Source of the DNA: Cyprinodon diabolis
Taxonomy: Eukaryota > Chordata > Actinopteri > Cyprinodontiformes > Cyprinodontidae
Length of the DNA stretch: 64,000 bases
Reading direction: 5' to 3'
Assembly (NCBI GenBank): GCA_030533445.1
Contig: CM060080.1
Location: 40,779,880-40,843,879, forward strand
In this document: in pieces, positions 1 to 11,164 of the stretch
Position numbering within the stretch: the first letter of the stretch is position 1
How the letters are laid out: each line of letters opens with the position of its first letter
Position numbers and translations under genes: made by a program
Notes under the pieces: model-generated
Seen by the model: only the letters and a program-made list of their open reading frames with translations
Told to the model about the DNA's origin: nothing
Database searches by the model: none

Positions 1-814
1 ATTTGTAAGACTGAAATCTAATTTCCTCTGACCTTTTAGAATTTATGACCAACAGTAGGTAGTATAGATTACCAGACATTTAAGGTGAAGAAATCACAAG
101 TAAAACCAACTGATTCCAATTGGCTCTCATCATTAAACCTAGTTTTGAGTGTGGTTCAAAAGACTAAAAAAGGATCAGAAAGATTTATGAACTAAGATAA
201 AGGTCAAAAGCACAGAACTCAATCCAGTGTTCAATCCCACTGTGCAAGAAAAGATGAAGGTAAAGTGAGAAATAAAGGGCAACCCTGTGCAGCCTCTTCT
301 CCACCAGACATGGTTCCCTGTTATTAAACCACACCATTTAGACACGAACATGACATTAACTTTTTAGTAATCGGTTTTTGCCCGGCAGTAAAAAGTATAA
401 CTGTCATCAGCAAGACAAAGCCTGCTTTTAACACGCTGTCTCTGACTCACACACTGAGGAAAGTGTGCACTATCAAGTAGGTTCATCATTCTTTATTTGT
501 GATCTTTTATCCAGTTAATATGTTTTCTGTCCTGCGGGCATGTTTTTCCAGCCGTATGTGATCCATGGGACTTTTGTGTTACATTTGCAGCTCAAACACA
601 ATTTAAAGTATCATGAATTTTCTATTGACCTTCTGCCATAGACTTTGTTTCACAGCAGTGTAAAAAATAAACAAAACATGTTTTGTTGTTTTTTACAGAT
701 TAACCCTTTATCTGCTCCAGGTGCGAGTGTTTTATCACCATAATCATATTGATTTTAGCACATTAGATATACTTGGCACAATAGAATGAGAGTAATTTCC
801 CAAAAAACATCATA
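1..814. other. Intergenic, no gene seen
   Basis: AT-rich sequence up to the Tc1 left end, with no recognised repeat or exon. Confidence 0.5.
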
Positions 815-942
815 TAGGTCCTTCTCAAAATATTAGCATATTGTGATAAAGTTCATTATTTTCCATAATGTAATGATAAACTTGAACCTTCATATATTTT
901 AGATTCATTGCACACTAACTGAAATATTTCAGGTCTTTTATT

Positions 943-1491
943 TGTTAGGTTTCTGTTGCTGTGATTCTATTTTGAGCTTTCAGTTTTACTTTGCTCCATG
1001 TTTTATATTCTTAGTGGTTTAATTCTTATTTTGTTGTGTTTTCTGGTTATTTTCAGCTTTCTATGTTTTTTTATTTGTTCCCCTCTGCTGCCCTCTTGTG
1101 TTCTCCTTTTTCCCTAACTCTTTCCTCTCCTGCCCTGTGCTCACCTGTTCCCAATCTGCTCATTAGTCTTCTCTTTGTCTCAGTCTCCTCCAAATGCTCT
1201 CTCTCTTCAGTTCTTGTTTGCTGGGTCCTCATCTAACCTCATCAGTCTACCTCCTACTCGTCTCTCTGAGCCTTCCTCCTGGTTACAGTTATTCCCCTGA
1301 TGACTCCATGGTTTTTGGTAACGTTTGACTTGTGTTTTCATGTTTTTTTAAATCTTTGAATTTTTGGACTCCTGGTTTCCTGTTTTGTTTTTGGACTTTG
1401 TTTTCAGTACTCATCATTAAATCTACTAATAATTCACCTCTGCCTTCCTGCCTCTGCTTTTGTGTCAACAATTCACAAACAAATCCTGACA
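943..1491 (+). mobile_element. Solo LTR inserted in the Tc1 element
   Basis: A 549-bp segment starts TGTTAGG and ends CCTGACA, the usual TG...CA inverted ends of an LTR. It is flanked by a perfect 5-bp direct repeat, TTATT (938-942 and 1492-1496). The Tc1 sequence reads through cleanly when it is removed. No coding region is present, so it looks like a solo LTR left by recombination, probably of Gypsy/ERV type. Orientation is inferred from base composition only. Confidence 0.8.
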
Positions 1492-1684
1492 TTATTGTCT
1501 TAATATAGATTATTTTGGCATACAGCTCATGAAACCCCCAAATTCCTATATCACAAAATTAGCATATTTCATCTAACCAATACAAGAAAAGTGTTCTTAA
1601 TACAAAAAAAAGTCAACCTTCAAATAATTATGTACAGTTATGTACTCAATACTTGATGGGGAATGCTTTTGCAGAAATGACTGC

Positions 1685-3637
1685 CACTTCGGGGCGTCCT
1701 ACAGCGGCCGCTTGCAGTTCTCTTCCAGGGTTCCATGGCGACAGACTTGGGTTTCCGGCCTCGTAGCTGTGCTGCAGCAGGTTGAGTCCAGGGTGGGTCT
1801 GGGAGTCTGGGCTTCCTGGGGTGTGTTGCCCTCAGGTGGGTGCCCCGGCAGGGCATCGGGGGTTCAGGCTATGTGGGGTATGCTGCTTGGGGTCTGGGCT
1901 GGTGTACGCTCGGTTGTCCGGCCCTGCCGAGGGCTCTGGTGGGCTGTGGGGCCTCGGGACTTGTTGAGCTGGTGGGGGGGCATGGACATTAACATCATAT
2001 GGCAGATGCTTACCCCTGCAGGGGTTTGCACTCTGCTAGTGGGGGAAGGGGAGGGAGTAGGTGTGGGAATGATCCTAGCCTGGTTGTCTATTGTCGTTTG
2101 TGTGGTGAGTGGTTTGAAATGTTAATGTTAAAGAAGGATTACATTTCCAGTGTGTGGGTGGGGGTAGTGGTTTTTTGGGTGGGATGTAGATCTTTGAAGG
2201 GCTTCATGTCCCTGTCTCGGTCCTGGTCCATGCCCTCCTCCACTGCAGGCTTCATCCAGGGTGGGGGTTCTGCATGGTGCATGCAGGCTTGCCAGTCAGG
2301 GTTTTTTTTATGGGGGATGGACAGGATGGGGGGGTGGCGGTGTTGGCCCTGCAGCCTGTCCTTTGCTCCCGGGCTATAGTGGTGCGACTGGTGAGGCCCC
2401 CCTCTTAGGGGGAGCTCTCAGGAAAGGGGGTGCCTATTGGAGTCAGCGGGGGAACTGTTGCCCTGGGAGTGTCCTCCCTCTGCCTGCTCCATCACACTGC
2501 CCCCTGTTCTGCGGCTGCCGCCCTGATTCAGAGCTCTGGAGGAAGTGCAAGCCGCCTGGTCCGAGATCTAGGTGGGGGGCTGTTGCGGGGCCTGGGTGGC
2601 CTGCTAGTGCCAGGGCTGTCATTTCTGCTCTCCTCAAAGGGGGTTGGAGGGAGGGGCGAATGGGGTATTGAGGGGGAGGAAGTTGCCAGGTGAGTTAGTT
2701 AAGGGGTGTGGGGGGTGGGGGCTCTGGTTGGGTAGCCTGTGCGGGACATGTGGGCCCCGTCCCTGTTGTCTGGTGCAGGTGCGGGGTGGGGGACCAGGCC
2801 CGAAGCAGGAATTAGATGGGTTAGTGTTGTGGTGACCTGGGACCAATGGACTTCAGGGTGGCTGGCTGCCAGCGAAGCCCGCGTGTCTTCCCCGCGGTTC
2901 CCGAGGGCTCCTGCATTGCGGTAGCTAGGGGATTTCCTTTGGTTTGTCTCTCCTCCTCCCTTGGTGGGGGGGTGGATATCCTTGGTTGGCCCCTCCTGGG
3001 CGCCTCTGCTCTTGGAGTCCCTCTGGGCGTCTGGGGCTTTGGGCTCCCTGGCGCTCGCCTCAGTGCTCTGGAGGGGCGCGTCTTCGGCTCTTCACAACCA
3101 CTATTGGGCATTTTCTCTATGGATAAACTTTACATACACAAGTGCACTCTCACAAACAACTACAGGTGCTTGGTTCCAGGTACTTAGAGTTTCACTTCCA
3201 TATAGAAAGCTTATCTTATCTTCAGGTAACACAGAGTACATGTCAGATTAAATAGTACTTCAGTGATGGTACCAAGGTGTTACTTTATTGTATGTCTCCT
3301 ACCATGTCCGTTGGTTGTTCTGATCTTTTCACATCTCTTTGCAGGTTATGAAGCAGACTGAACATGTTTTATCGTTATCTCCCATTTATCTCCTCTTTCT
3401 TTAATCATTTCTCTTTTTTTTCTTACTTACATTGCAGTGTCCATATAATCTCCAATACTCCCTGCATGATTTATAATAAAGCTATTTATACGCATAAATC
3501 AAGCGGAAAACTATGGCGATAGCAGTACTCCTCCACTTGTGACAGCAAAATCTGTTGGGCTCTCTTTTGGCATCAAGAAAATTATTCTTATTGCCACATT
3601 GCCAGACAGGACACAGAAAAAAACAAAAAACAACAAA
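1685..3637 (+). mobile_element. GC-rich retroposon with A-rich tail, family unassigned
   Basis: The Tc1 sequence breaks at 1684 and resumes at about 3648. The insert is flanked by an imperfect 10-bp repeat (AAATGACTGC and AAATGGCAGC) and ends in an A-rich tail, as expected for target-primed retroposition. The first 1.4 kb is strikingly GC-rich. The last 500 bp is AT-rich, with an AATAAA near 3476. A 5'-truncated copy of the 3' end is found at 40455-40745 on the other strand, also ending in a T/A run. No convincing long protein is seen, so it may be a non-autonomous or 5'-truncated LINE-type element. Confidence 0.6.
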
Positions 3638-3800
3638 AAATGGCAGCTTCAATGCAGCGTGGCATGGAGGCAATCAGCCTGTGGCACTGCTGAGGTGTTC
3701 TGGAGGCCCAGGATGCTTCCATAGCGACCTTTAGCTCATCCAGTGTTGGGTCTTGGATCTCTCAACTGTCTCTTCACAATATCCCACAGATTCTCTATGG

Positions 3801-4274
3801 CAGAGGTCTTCAACAGGGGTCCGTGACCCCTAGGGGGTCCGCGGAGGTACTGCATGGGGGTCGCAAAAGTCTTGGTTGATTACTTTTTTTTAATATTCCC
3901 TCCTGCAATTTTTTGCACTAATTAAAATGTCTTTAAATACACATTAACATGAATTCAACGCACTGTAGTAAACATATAAATGGAAGCAGAAGATGTCCTT
4001 CAGTCATCAATGCACACATTTAGCGACACACAGGGGCTCTTTCAAACCTGGGCACCATTTTATTCACAACACCTGTCCCATCAACCAGGAATCAGATTCA
4101 GAAATACTTTAAGTTAATCCCTTACTTTCGTAACATGACTCCATCTGTAATAGAGTGACTATATGACCAGTTTGATAAAACACAATTTCATACAATATAT
4201 ATAATTAGGGGGTCCCCGCTCCATCTTGCAATCAGTTTGGGGGTCCTTGGCCTCGAAAACGTTGAAGACCCCTG
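3801..4274. mobile_element. hAT-type MITE with 8-bp target duplication
   Basis: This 474-bp element starts CAGAGGTCTTCAAC and ends GTTGAAGACCCCTG. It is flanked by a perfect 8-bp direct repeat CTCTATGG (3793-3800, 4275-4282). There is no transposase. A decayed relative in reverse orientation lies at 37130-37593. Confidence 0.9.
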
Positions 4275-4285
4275 CTCTATGGGGT

Positions 4286-4783
4286 TCAGGTCAGGAGAGT
4301 TGGCAGGGGAATTGAGCGCTGAAAAATGAAATCTTCATCTCCATAAAGGTTTTCAGCAGATGGAAGCAGGAAGTTCTCCAAAATCTCCTGATAGCTGCAT
4401 ACACCCTGCCTTTGATAAAACCCAGTGGACCAACACCAGCAGCTGACATGGTGGCCCAGACCATCACTGACTGTGGCTACTTGACTCTGGACTTCTGGCA
4501 TTTTGGCATTTCCTTCTCCCCAGTCTTCCTCCAGACTCTGGCACCTTGATTTCCAAATGACCTGTAACAACTGAGCAGCAGTCCAGTGCTGCTTCTCTGT
4601 AGCCCAGGTCAGGCGCCTCTGCCGCTGTTTCTGGTTCAAAAGTGGCTTGAACTGGGAAATGCGGCACCTGTAGCCCATTTCCTGCACACGCCTGTGCACG
4701 GTGGCTCTGGATGTTTTTACTCCAGACTCAGTCCACTGCTTCTGCAGGTCCCACAAACTTCTGGAATCGACCCTTCTCCACAA
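4286..4783 (-). pseudogene. Tc1-like transposase remnant
   Basis: This is the longest open part of the broken Tc1 transposase. It covers the second helix-turn-helix and the start of the catalytic region in Tc1/mariner proteins. An internal deletion near the left end and frame changes remove the catalytic triad, so no active enzyme can be made. It belongs to the element at 815-5309. Confidence 0.8.
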
Positions 4784-5518
4784 TCTTCCTCAGGGTCCGG
4801 TCACCTCTTCTGGTTGTGCAGCGTTTTCTGCCACTTTTTCCTTCCCACAGACTTCCCACTGAGGTGCCTTGATACAGCAGCACTCTGGGAACAGCCTATT
4901 GGTTCAGAAATATCTTTCTGTGTCATAGCCTCTTGCTTGAGGGGTCAATGACAGCCTTCTGGACAGCAGTCGGGTCAGCAGTCTGACCCATGATTGGGGT
5001 TCTGAGTGATGAACCAGGCTGGGAGTTTTAAAGGCCTCAGGAATATTTTGCAGGAGTTAATTTGTTGATTCAGATGATTAGGTGCATAGCTCGTTTAGAG
5101 ACCTTTTTCATGATATACTAATTTTGTGAGATAGGAATTTGGGGTTTTCATTAGCTGTGTGCCAAAATCATCCGTATTAAGACAATAAAAGACCTGAAAT
5201 ATTTCAGTTAGTGTGCAATGAATTTAAAATATATGACTGTTCAAGCTTTATCATTACATTATGGAAAATAATGAACTTTATCACAATATGCTATTTTGAG
5301 AAGGACCTGTATTTGTAATGTCGGGGTTTATAATAAAAAAATCTAAATTGTATATGCCTTTGAGACTAATTTCTTAATGGTAAAAATCTATAGGTAGGTT
5401 TAATGGTTCTTAGTTAAAATTAAATTCTTATTTGTGTTGGTTGATCATATGCCTCTAATTAAAAACAACATCAGAGCAGCAAAATCAGAATCCATGTAAT
5501 ATCATCTTTGCAGTTAAT

Positions 5519-6386
5519 CCAGTGCTGAAATGGCTGGCGCCTTGTCTGCCACTGCTGTGCAGTCACCACAGGCCCTGTCCAGTGCTGAACCTGATTTAAC
5601 CTGGGGTGGTACTGTCCAGTGCTGAAATGGCTGGCGCCTTGTCTGCCACTGCTGTGCAGTCACCACAGGCCCTGTCCAGTGCTGAACTCTGAATTAACCT
5701 GGGGTGGTACTGTCCAATGCTGAAATGGCTGGCGCCTTCTCTGCACTTGCTGTGCAGTCACCACAGGCCCTGTCCAGTGCTGAACCTGATTTAACCTGGG
5801 GTGGTACTGTCCAGTGCTGAAATGGCTGGCGCCTTGTCTACCACTGCTGTGCAGTCACCACAGGCCCTGTCCAGTGCTGAACCTGATTTAACCTGGGGTG
5901 GTACTGTCCAGTGCTGAAATGGCTGGCGCCTTGTCTGCCACTGCTGTGCAGTCACCACAGGCCCTGTCCAGTGCTGAACCTGATTTAACCTGGGGTGGTA
6001 CTGTCCAGTGCTGAAATGGCTGGCGCCTTGTCTGCCACTGCTGTGCAGTCACCACAGGCCCTGTCCAGTGCTGAACCTGATTTAACCTGGGGTGGTACTG
6101 TCCAGTGCTGAAATGGCTGGCGCCTTGTCTGCCACTGCTGTGCAGTCACCACAGGCCCTGTCCAGTGCTGAACCTGATTTAACCTGGGGTGGTACTGTCC
6201 AGTGCTGAAATGGCTGGCGCCTTGTCTGCCACTGCTGTGCAGTCACCACAGGCCCTGTCCAGTGCTGAAATGGCTGGCACCTTGTCTGCCACTGCCGTGC
6301 AGTCACCACAGGCCCTGTCCATTGCTGAACTCTGAATTAACCTGGGGTGGTACTGTCCAGTGCTGAAATGGCTGGCGCCTTGTCTG
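5519..6386. repeat. 97-bp minisatellite, about 8.7 units
   Basis: Units begin at about 5519, 5616, 5714, 5811, 5908, 6005, 6102 and 6199, then a shortened unit at 6259 and a last partial one at 6358. Spacing is 97-98 bp and identity is very high. Each unit contains CCAGTGCTGAA twice, so it has an internal half-repeat. Open frames across it are by-products of the repeat. Confidence 0.95.
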
Positions 6387-6766
6387 ATAACGATACCGAT
6401 AACAGTATCGGACGGGGCCCCGATCCAGCAATAAACTGGTGGTATCGGTATCGGCGAGTACCAACCAATACGGTACCAATACCATTTTTAGAGCCAAAAG
6501 TTTCTTCAACTATTGTAATCCACTCCAGGTAGGCAATAAAAAGTTCTACTGGATTCACTTTGTTTTAGTCTTTTTCCTGCTTCACAAAGGTAGGCAGCAG
6601 CTTCACATGAAGCCATGATGGCAATTATTTTACATCCCACTAGTATGCAGTTCTTCATATATAAAAACACACATCAATTTAAATCAGATGGTATCGGTAT
6701 CAGCCGATACTGCACAGCCAGGTATCGGGTATCGGTATCGGGTCGAAAAAATGGCATCGGCGCAAC
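6386..6766. mobile_element. hAT-like MITE with TATCGG subterminal repeats
   Basis: Both ends are rich in GTATCGGTATCGG-type motifs (near 6405-6460 and 6690-6745), in a pattern seen in fish hAT-derived MITEs. The right edge is near GCAACACT. The left edge merges with the minisatellite, so the terminal repeat there is not clear. No coding capacity. Confidence 0.5.
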
Positions 6767-9198
6767 ACTAAACTTAAATTCAAGTTTAAAGTTGTTATAT
6801 TGTGTATGTAAATATTTAATTTTTTATTGATGTCCAAGTTTAAAATTAATTAATTCCAAAAATTGAGAAGATGTTTTGGCTTGGATTGCCAATATAATTC
6901 AAAGTCATTACAGCTGTGGTTGATAAAACAAGGAGGGTAATCGACTGAAACAGTTTCCCTCATCTCTGCCCCCCACGCCTTCTGACCTGCTGTTAACCTC
7001 CTGTCTATTCTCCTCTAAATGCCCAATTTCTCACCACATTGTCACATCCTCCCCACAGCTGTATCTGCTGCAGGGAAGCCCTGTAAATCTCATCCCTGGG
7101 GCTTTAACCCATTAGGATAAATAGACTCAGAAGACACACTTCTCTAAAAGCTTATCCCCCTTCAGCCCCAACCTGCCTGCAAGCCTCCCTGCATTAGATC
7201 TGACGTGCTTTTATGTTAATGGTGCATTTTCAGTTGTTGTACAGCATCCATCAGCAACTCCAGACACACAAATACATCCCAAAGGAAATTTCTGTATTAG
7301 AAATAAAGTAGAGCTCACAGGGGGGGAAACAAAATAAAATTGATATCCATAATCTGAGCTGTGTTACTGTTTTGCTGAAGTGTTTTCCCTGAGAGAGGAG
7401 GAGTCTGGGTTACAGCGCTTTCTTTAGCGTCTTTGTTGATTAACTTATTATTCTCCAGATACCTTTAAAGTGAGTCAGATGAAAAGGCTGTAAATCGATT
7501 TTAATTTAACAATAGCTGTACAGTTTTTAGCTTTAGATTATTTTCAAAGATTTTGTTAGATTTCCTTAAACTCAAGAAATCTATTTTCCAAAAAAACAAC
7601 ATAGCATGTTTTTACATTTTATAACAGAAAGAAACACCTATAGCAGCTTTTCAACTGTGCTGTACAGGTGTATTACATTTTCCTGTGACAGCAGAAGAAG
7701 CATCCGTCACGTCCACACCTCAGCGGCTGTCACTCATATGGATGAGCAGCACGGCTTAAAAAAGAAAAGGTCAGAGCAACCGCAAGCAATAAAGAAGTCA
7801 TCAAACATACAATCAGCTACCATGTTGCTGTCAAACTGATATTCTATCACTATACACTGGGTTAGCTCCCTTTAATTTAAAATGATTTGATTTGAACAAC
7901 AAGCAACACAAATTATTTTTAATTAGCAACTATACTTTTCTCACTTGACACAGATCCAAATTATATTCAAAAAGAAAATAAGAAAAATAATATATTTCTA
8001 ATGAAACATGGTATGATCCCTGTTTTTTAGACACGACTCTAACTTACTATATTGAGCCGATTCTTAACATTGCTAGCATAAAGTTAGGTATGGCCATAAG
8101 CGGAAAATTGCTAAAAATCTTTACTTGACACGTTAAAGTGATTCAAATAATTAGTAATGAGGGTATTTTTAAAGTAATAAAGTGTGAAGATGCCAATCTT
8201 TAATCAGAAATTAAAAGAAACAATGGTTGTCATGTTAATTGTACACTTTTATCTATTTTGCTGACCGACTTCTTTTCTCAGGCAGGAATTAATATACAAT
8301 AAACACCTTCATTGTATCTAAAAATAAAATATAAAGTTGACCATTATCATGATTAAGCTTGACCGTGACCTGGACTATGACTGAGAATCTTCACAGATAT
8401 AAAAGTTTGGAGGGACACATTAGAATTTGTTAAAGATTTTCTTAATATGACAAGTGTTCAGTACTACACATACAGTACAGACTCAAATATATCCTCACAA
8501 GCCATATACTTTCTGCGTGGCCTTTAATAAGGTCCTACTGTTGTCTTAATCATATTTCTTTTTTAATGAGAATTAAAGCTTATTTTAAACTATTAATTTC
8601 CTGGACCAGATCCCACTTCAAGAATTGTTTTGTTGTGTTTTTAAATGGGCAGGGACTGTCCAGGTTGCCTATATTATTAATTTCTATCATCCAACCATGT
8701 TTTAACATATTTGACCCAAATTTTCCATTTGAGGTGGAAGGGATTTGAATAGGATGTTTAAATACAACCAAGAAACCAGAGATGCCCTAAACACTTCATT
8801 ACCTGAATGTATTAACAATTATGTCAAAGAGGGTTTTTGTTGTTTTTTTTGTGGGGGGTTTGGATATACTTATACTTACTGTGTAGCTTAGGGTTGCGTT
8901 TAAGTACGGTTTGGTTGTGAGTAAATACTCACAACCAAACTGGTAGTGGGAATTCCACAGTGTTTTTCCTTCAATAAAAACACTCTTCACTGACCTTAAA
9001 AAAGCCTGGTTGAACAGCTGCTATATTCTCAAACATGAAAAGTTTTGACGGTTGACTTGCAATCTGCATGGAATATGCATCAACTATCATAAAAAATAAA
9101 TAAGTCAACGAAGTCATCCTCCATTGAAGTGTCCTGTTGTTCTGGCCATGACAACAGGAATTCTAACAGTTAAGTTTTCAACTTTGTAGCAACTAGCC
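6767..9198. other. Intergenic, no gene seen
   Basis: AT-rich sequence without convincing exons. It holds a short Penelope-tail-like motif at 8358-8400 and a perfect hairpin at 8909-8940, listed separately. Confidence 0.6.
8909..8940. repeat. Perfect 15-bp inverted repeat (hairpin)
   Basis: GTTTGGTTGTGAGTA is followed after two bases by its exact complement. It is not followed by a T run and has no neighbouring gene, so a terminator role is unlikely. Confidence 0.85.
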
Positions 9199-9235
9199 TG
9201 GTGGTGGCAGCATCAGGCTGTGGGCTTGTATTTCT
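9199..9235 (-). mobile_element. Tc1-like transposon scrap
   Basis: The minus strand reads CAGCCTGATGCTGCCACCAC, a phrase typical of the interior of fish Tc1 elements. Related scraps occur at about 48240-48300 and 61858-61905. It is too short to classify further. Confidence 0.35.
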
Positions 9236-9821
9236 GCAAGTGAATTTGGTGTACAATGTGGGTAAAATTAAGTTGGGCGATATATATTTTCAAATTCCCC
9301 CCAAGTTAACAGCTGAATGATTAAAAACCTAAAGAAAACTGGTTGTTTGATTATATAAAAAAAATATATTCCAGCTGTTTTTGGAGAGGATAAACGGAGC
9401 TAACATTTACGCTTCTCGACCCTAATGTACATTTTTGGACTATGTCTAAAAGCAAGTCTTTAGCAAGTTTAGTAGTAGTTTAGAAATGAACAACTGAGAG
9501 GTTCTACTTAATGCCTTTTAAAGCCCTCCAAAGACAACTATAGGCATTCATAAAATATTTCATTGGGAAGTACAAGTATTAATTTGTTCAAAAATATAAG
9601 ATGTTATTTGTTACTATATTTCCTACTTGCAAGAAAGAAAATTGCCTTACTGCAATGCCTCCTTTCCCTATCTAGGTGCCACCCCTTTCCAGACATCACC
9701 CTAGAGCCACATGCAACTTCTGCCTATTAGACTCTTCTTTAGGAATTTTGAGACCAAAAAACAAAACATCAGCCTAGAGCAAATTAGAAACAGTCCTGCC
9801 TCTTTACAATACCTATTGAAC

Positions 9822-11156
9822 CAGTGGCGGCCGACCCATAGGGGGCGCTGGGGCACCGCCCTCCCTGATAAGAAGAGAGAAACATAAAATATATTTTTAG
9901 AAATTATCTCATAAATGTCAGTTTTACTCTCTAGGGTGTGTACCTATAAGCAAAACAAATTATATAAACTAAATTTCCCTACCTACTGTCATTAATTTGT
10001 GGATTTCCACAGACAGACTCCTACCGTCTCTGTCTGGGGGCTGTGATCAGACAGCCCCACATTTGCAGAGAATCTGTCAATCACGTACTATTGCTAGGTG
10101 AATTTAATGGCCAATCAGCGTCTCAGAACTTTATGGTCTTGGGGCTCTGAAAATACTGCGATTTAACAGGCTTCTGCACCCAAGCGCAGGTGCAGACAAT
10201 TAGAGGGACGATGGCGAATGTAACGAACGAGATGCAGCTTCCACCAAATTCGGTGAGATCCTTATTTATCTACCCGTTTGCCAGAAGAACATCCCTGTTG
10301 TAGGATATGAAAATTTCCTGTCATGGTTATTGTGACTGCGACGAATCCACCTCGTCGCTTAAAACTTTGCGTGCCACACACACATTCCTGTTATACTGTC
10401 TTTGTGAGGACCAATCCGCTCAAGCTGAGCCCAGTAGCTCCATTAACTTAAAACACACAAGCTGTCCTGGTTACCTGCTGGCGTATTGAGGGTGCACACT
10501 TAATATTTCAGTGGGGTTAGCCGTGTGTGTGTGTGGGTGTGTGTGTGTACGTGTTTATGCTACGGGGACTTGTCATCTTCAGTCTGGCTGCGTCTTTGCT
10601 GGGTTCAAACCCAGTTTGGTGTAATTGAATAAGTCAATGAATCTGTGTAAAAGAATTAAGTTGTAAAAATTATTTGTTTGTTTTTGTACATCAATTGTTT
10701 GTGGAGGTAATATATGGACAAAACTGATTAATGAGAAGAAATCAGAAATAAGAGAGCCTGAGGGGAGGGGCTTAAACTATTTAACGCGGGCTGTGGGAAG
10801 AAGAGCGGCCATTTCTGTTTTCTGTTTCTTTGTTACATTGCTGGTAACTGGAGGGAGGCTGAGGCCCAGAGGATCTTGTACATGTTTAGTTTCTTTTGCA
10901 CCCTGTTTTGAGTTTTTGAGCACAATAAATCACCAACACCGGTAACCCGACTGAGCCTGGATTCTTGGAGGCCAAAGAACCCCGTCACAGTGACCAAAAT
11001 CATCACTGTTACTGTTATTATATAGTAAATTAAATCATTACTGTTAAATTGTATGTATCGTGCAATTGTTTATTTGAATTCTTATTCCGGATTAGTTGGA
11101 GACATACACTAGGCTATATCAGCCCCACCAAAAATATTTTTCACCAGCCGCCACTG
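9822..11156. mobile_element. hAT-type non-autonomous element with 8-bp target duplication
   Basis: It starts CAGTGGCGGC and ends GCCGCCACTG, flanked by a perfect 8-bp repeat TATTGAAC (9814-9821, 11157-11164). Total length is 1335 bp. About 660 bp of this is probably a later LTR insertion (10337-10989), leaving a MITE of about 680 bp. No transposase is visible. Confidence 0.9.
10337..10989 (+). mobile_element. Probable solo LTR nested in the hAT element
   Basis: The 653-bp segment starts TGCGACG and ends CGTCACA (imperfect inverted ends). It is flanked by GTGAC direct repeats at 10332-10336 and 10990-10994. It has a promoter-like stretch near 10770-10790 and an AATAAA near 10924, in LTR order. 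The short flanking repeat could be coincidental. Confidence 0.5.
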
Positions 11157-11164
11157 TATTGAAC

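Larger units (their letters stand above)
815..5309 (-). mobile_element. Tc1-like DNA transposon, broken by three nested insertions
   Basis: Matching inverted ends (AGGTCCTTCTCAAAATA at the left, its complement at the right) are flanked by TA at 813-814 and 5310-5311. The interior reads on the minus strand as a Tc1-type transposase. The piece at 4286-4783 includes SRATVHRRVQEMGYRCRISQ and a tryptophan-rich segment, but it is frameshifted and has lost part of the DDE domain near 4313. Three later insertions interrupt it: an LTR at 943-1491, an A-tailed retroposon at 1685-3637 and a hAT MITE at 3801-4274. Without these it would be about 1.5 kb, a normal Tc1 length. The element is dead. Confidence 0.9.

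Noticed and set aside
1640..3251. Several overlapping open frames in the GC-rich block
   Set aside because: GC-rich sequence has few stop codons. The frames are Gly/Leu/Trp- or Pro-rich with no domain and lie inside a retroposon.
5519..6386. Evenly spaced repeats considered as a CRISPR array
   Set aside because: The repeats are direct 97-bp tandem units with no unique spacers, in a vertebrate genome.
6082..6558. Repetitive open frames on the minus strand
   Set aside because: They are translations of the 97-bp minisatellite and not protein genes.
8909..8940. Hairpin considered as a transcription terminator or miRNA precursor
   Set aside because: The stem is too short for a miRNA precursor. 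There is no T run or neighbouring gene.
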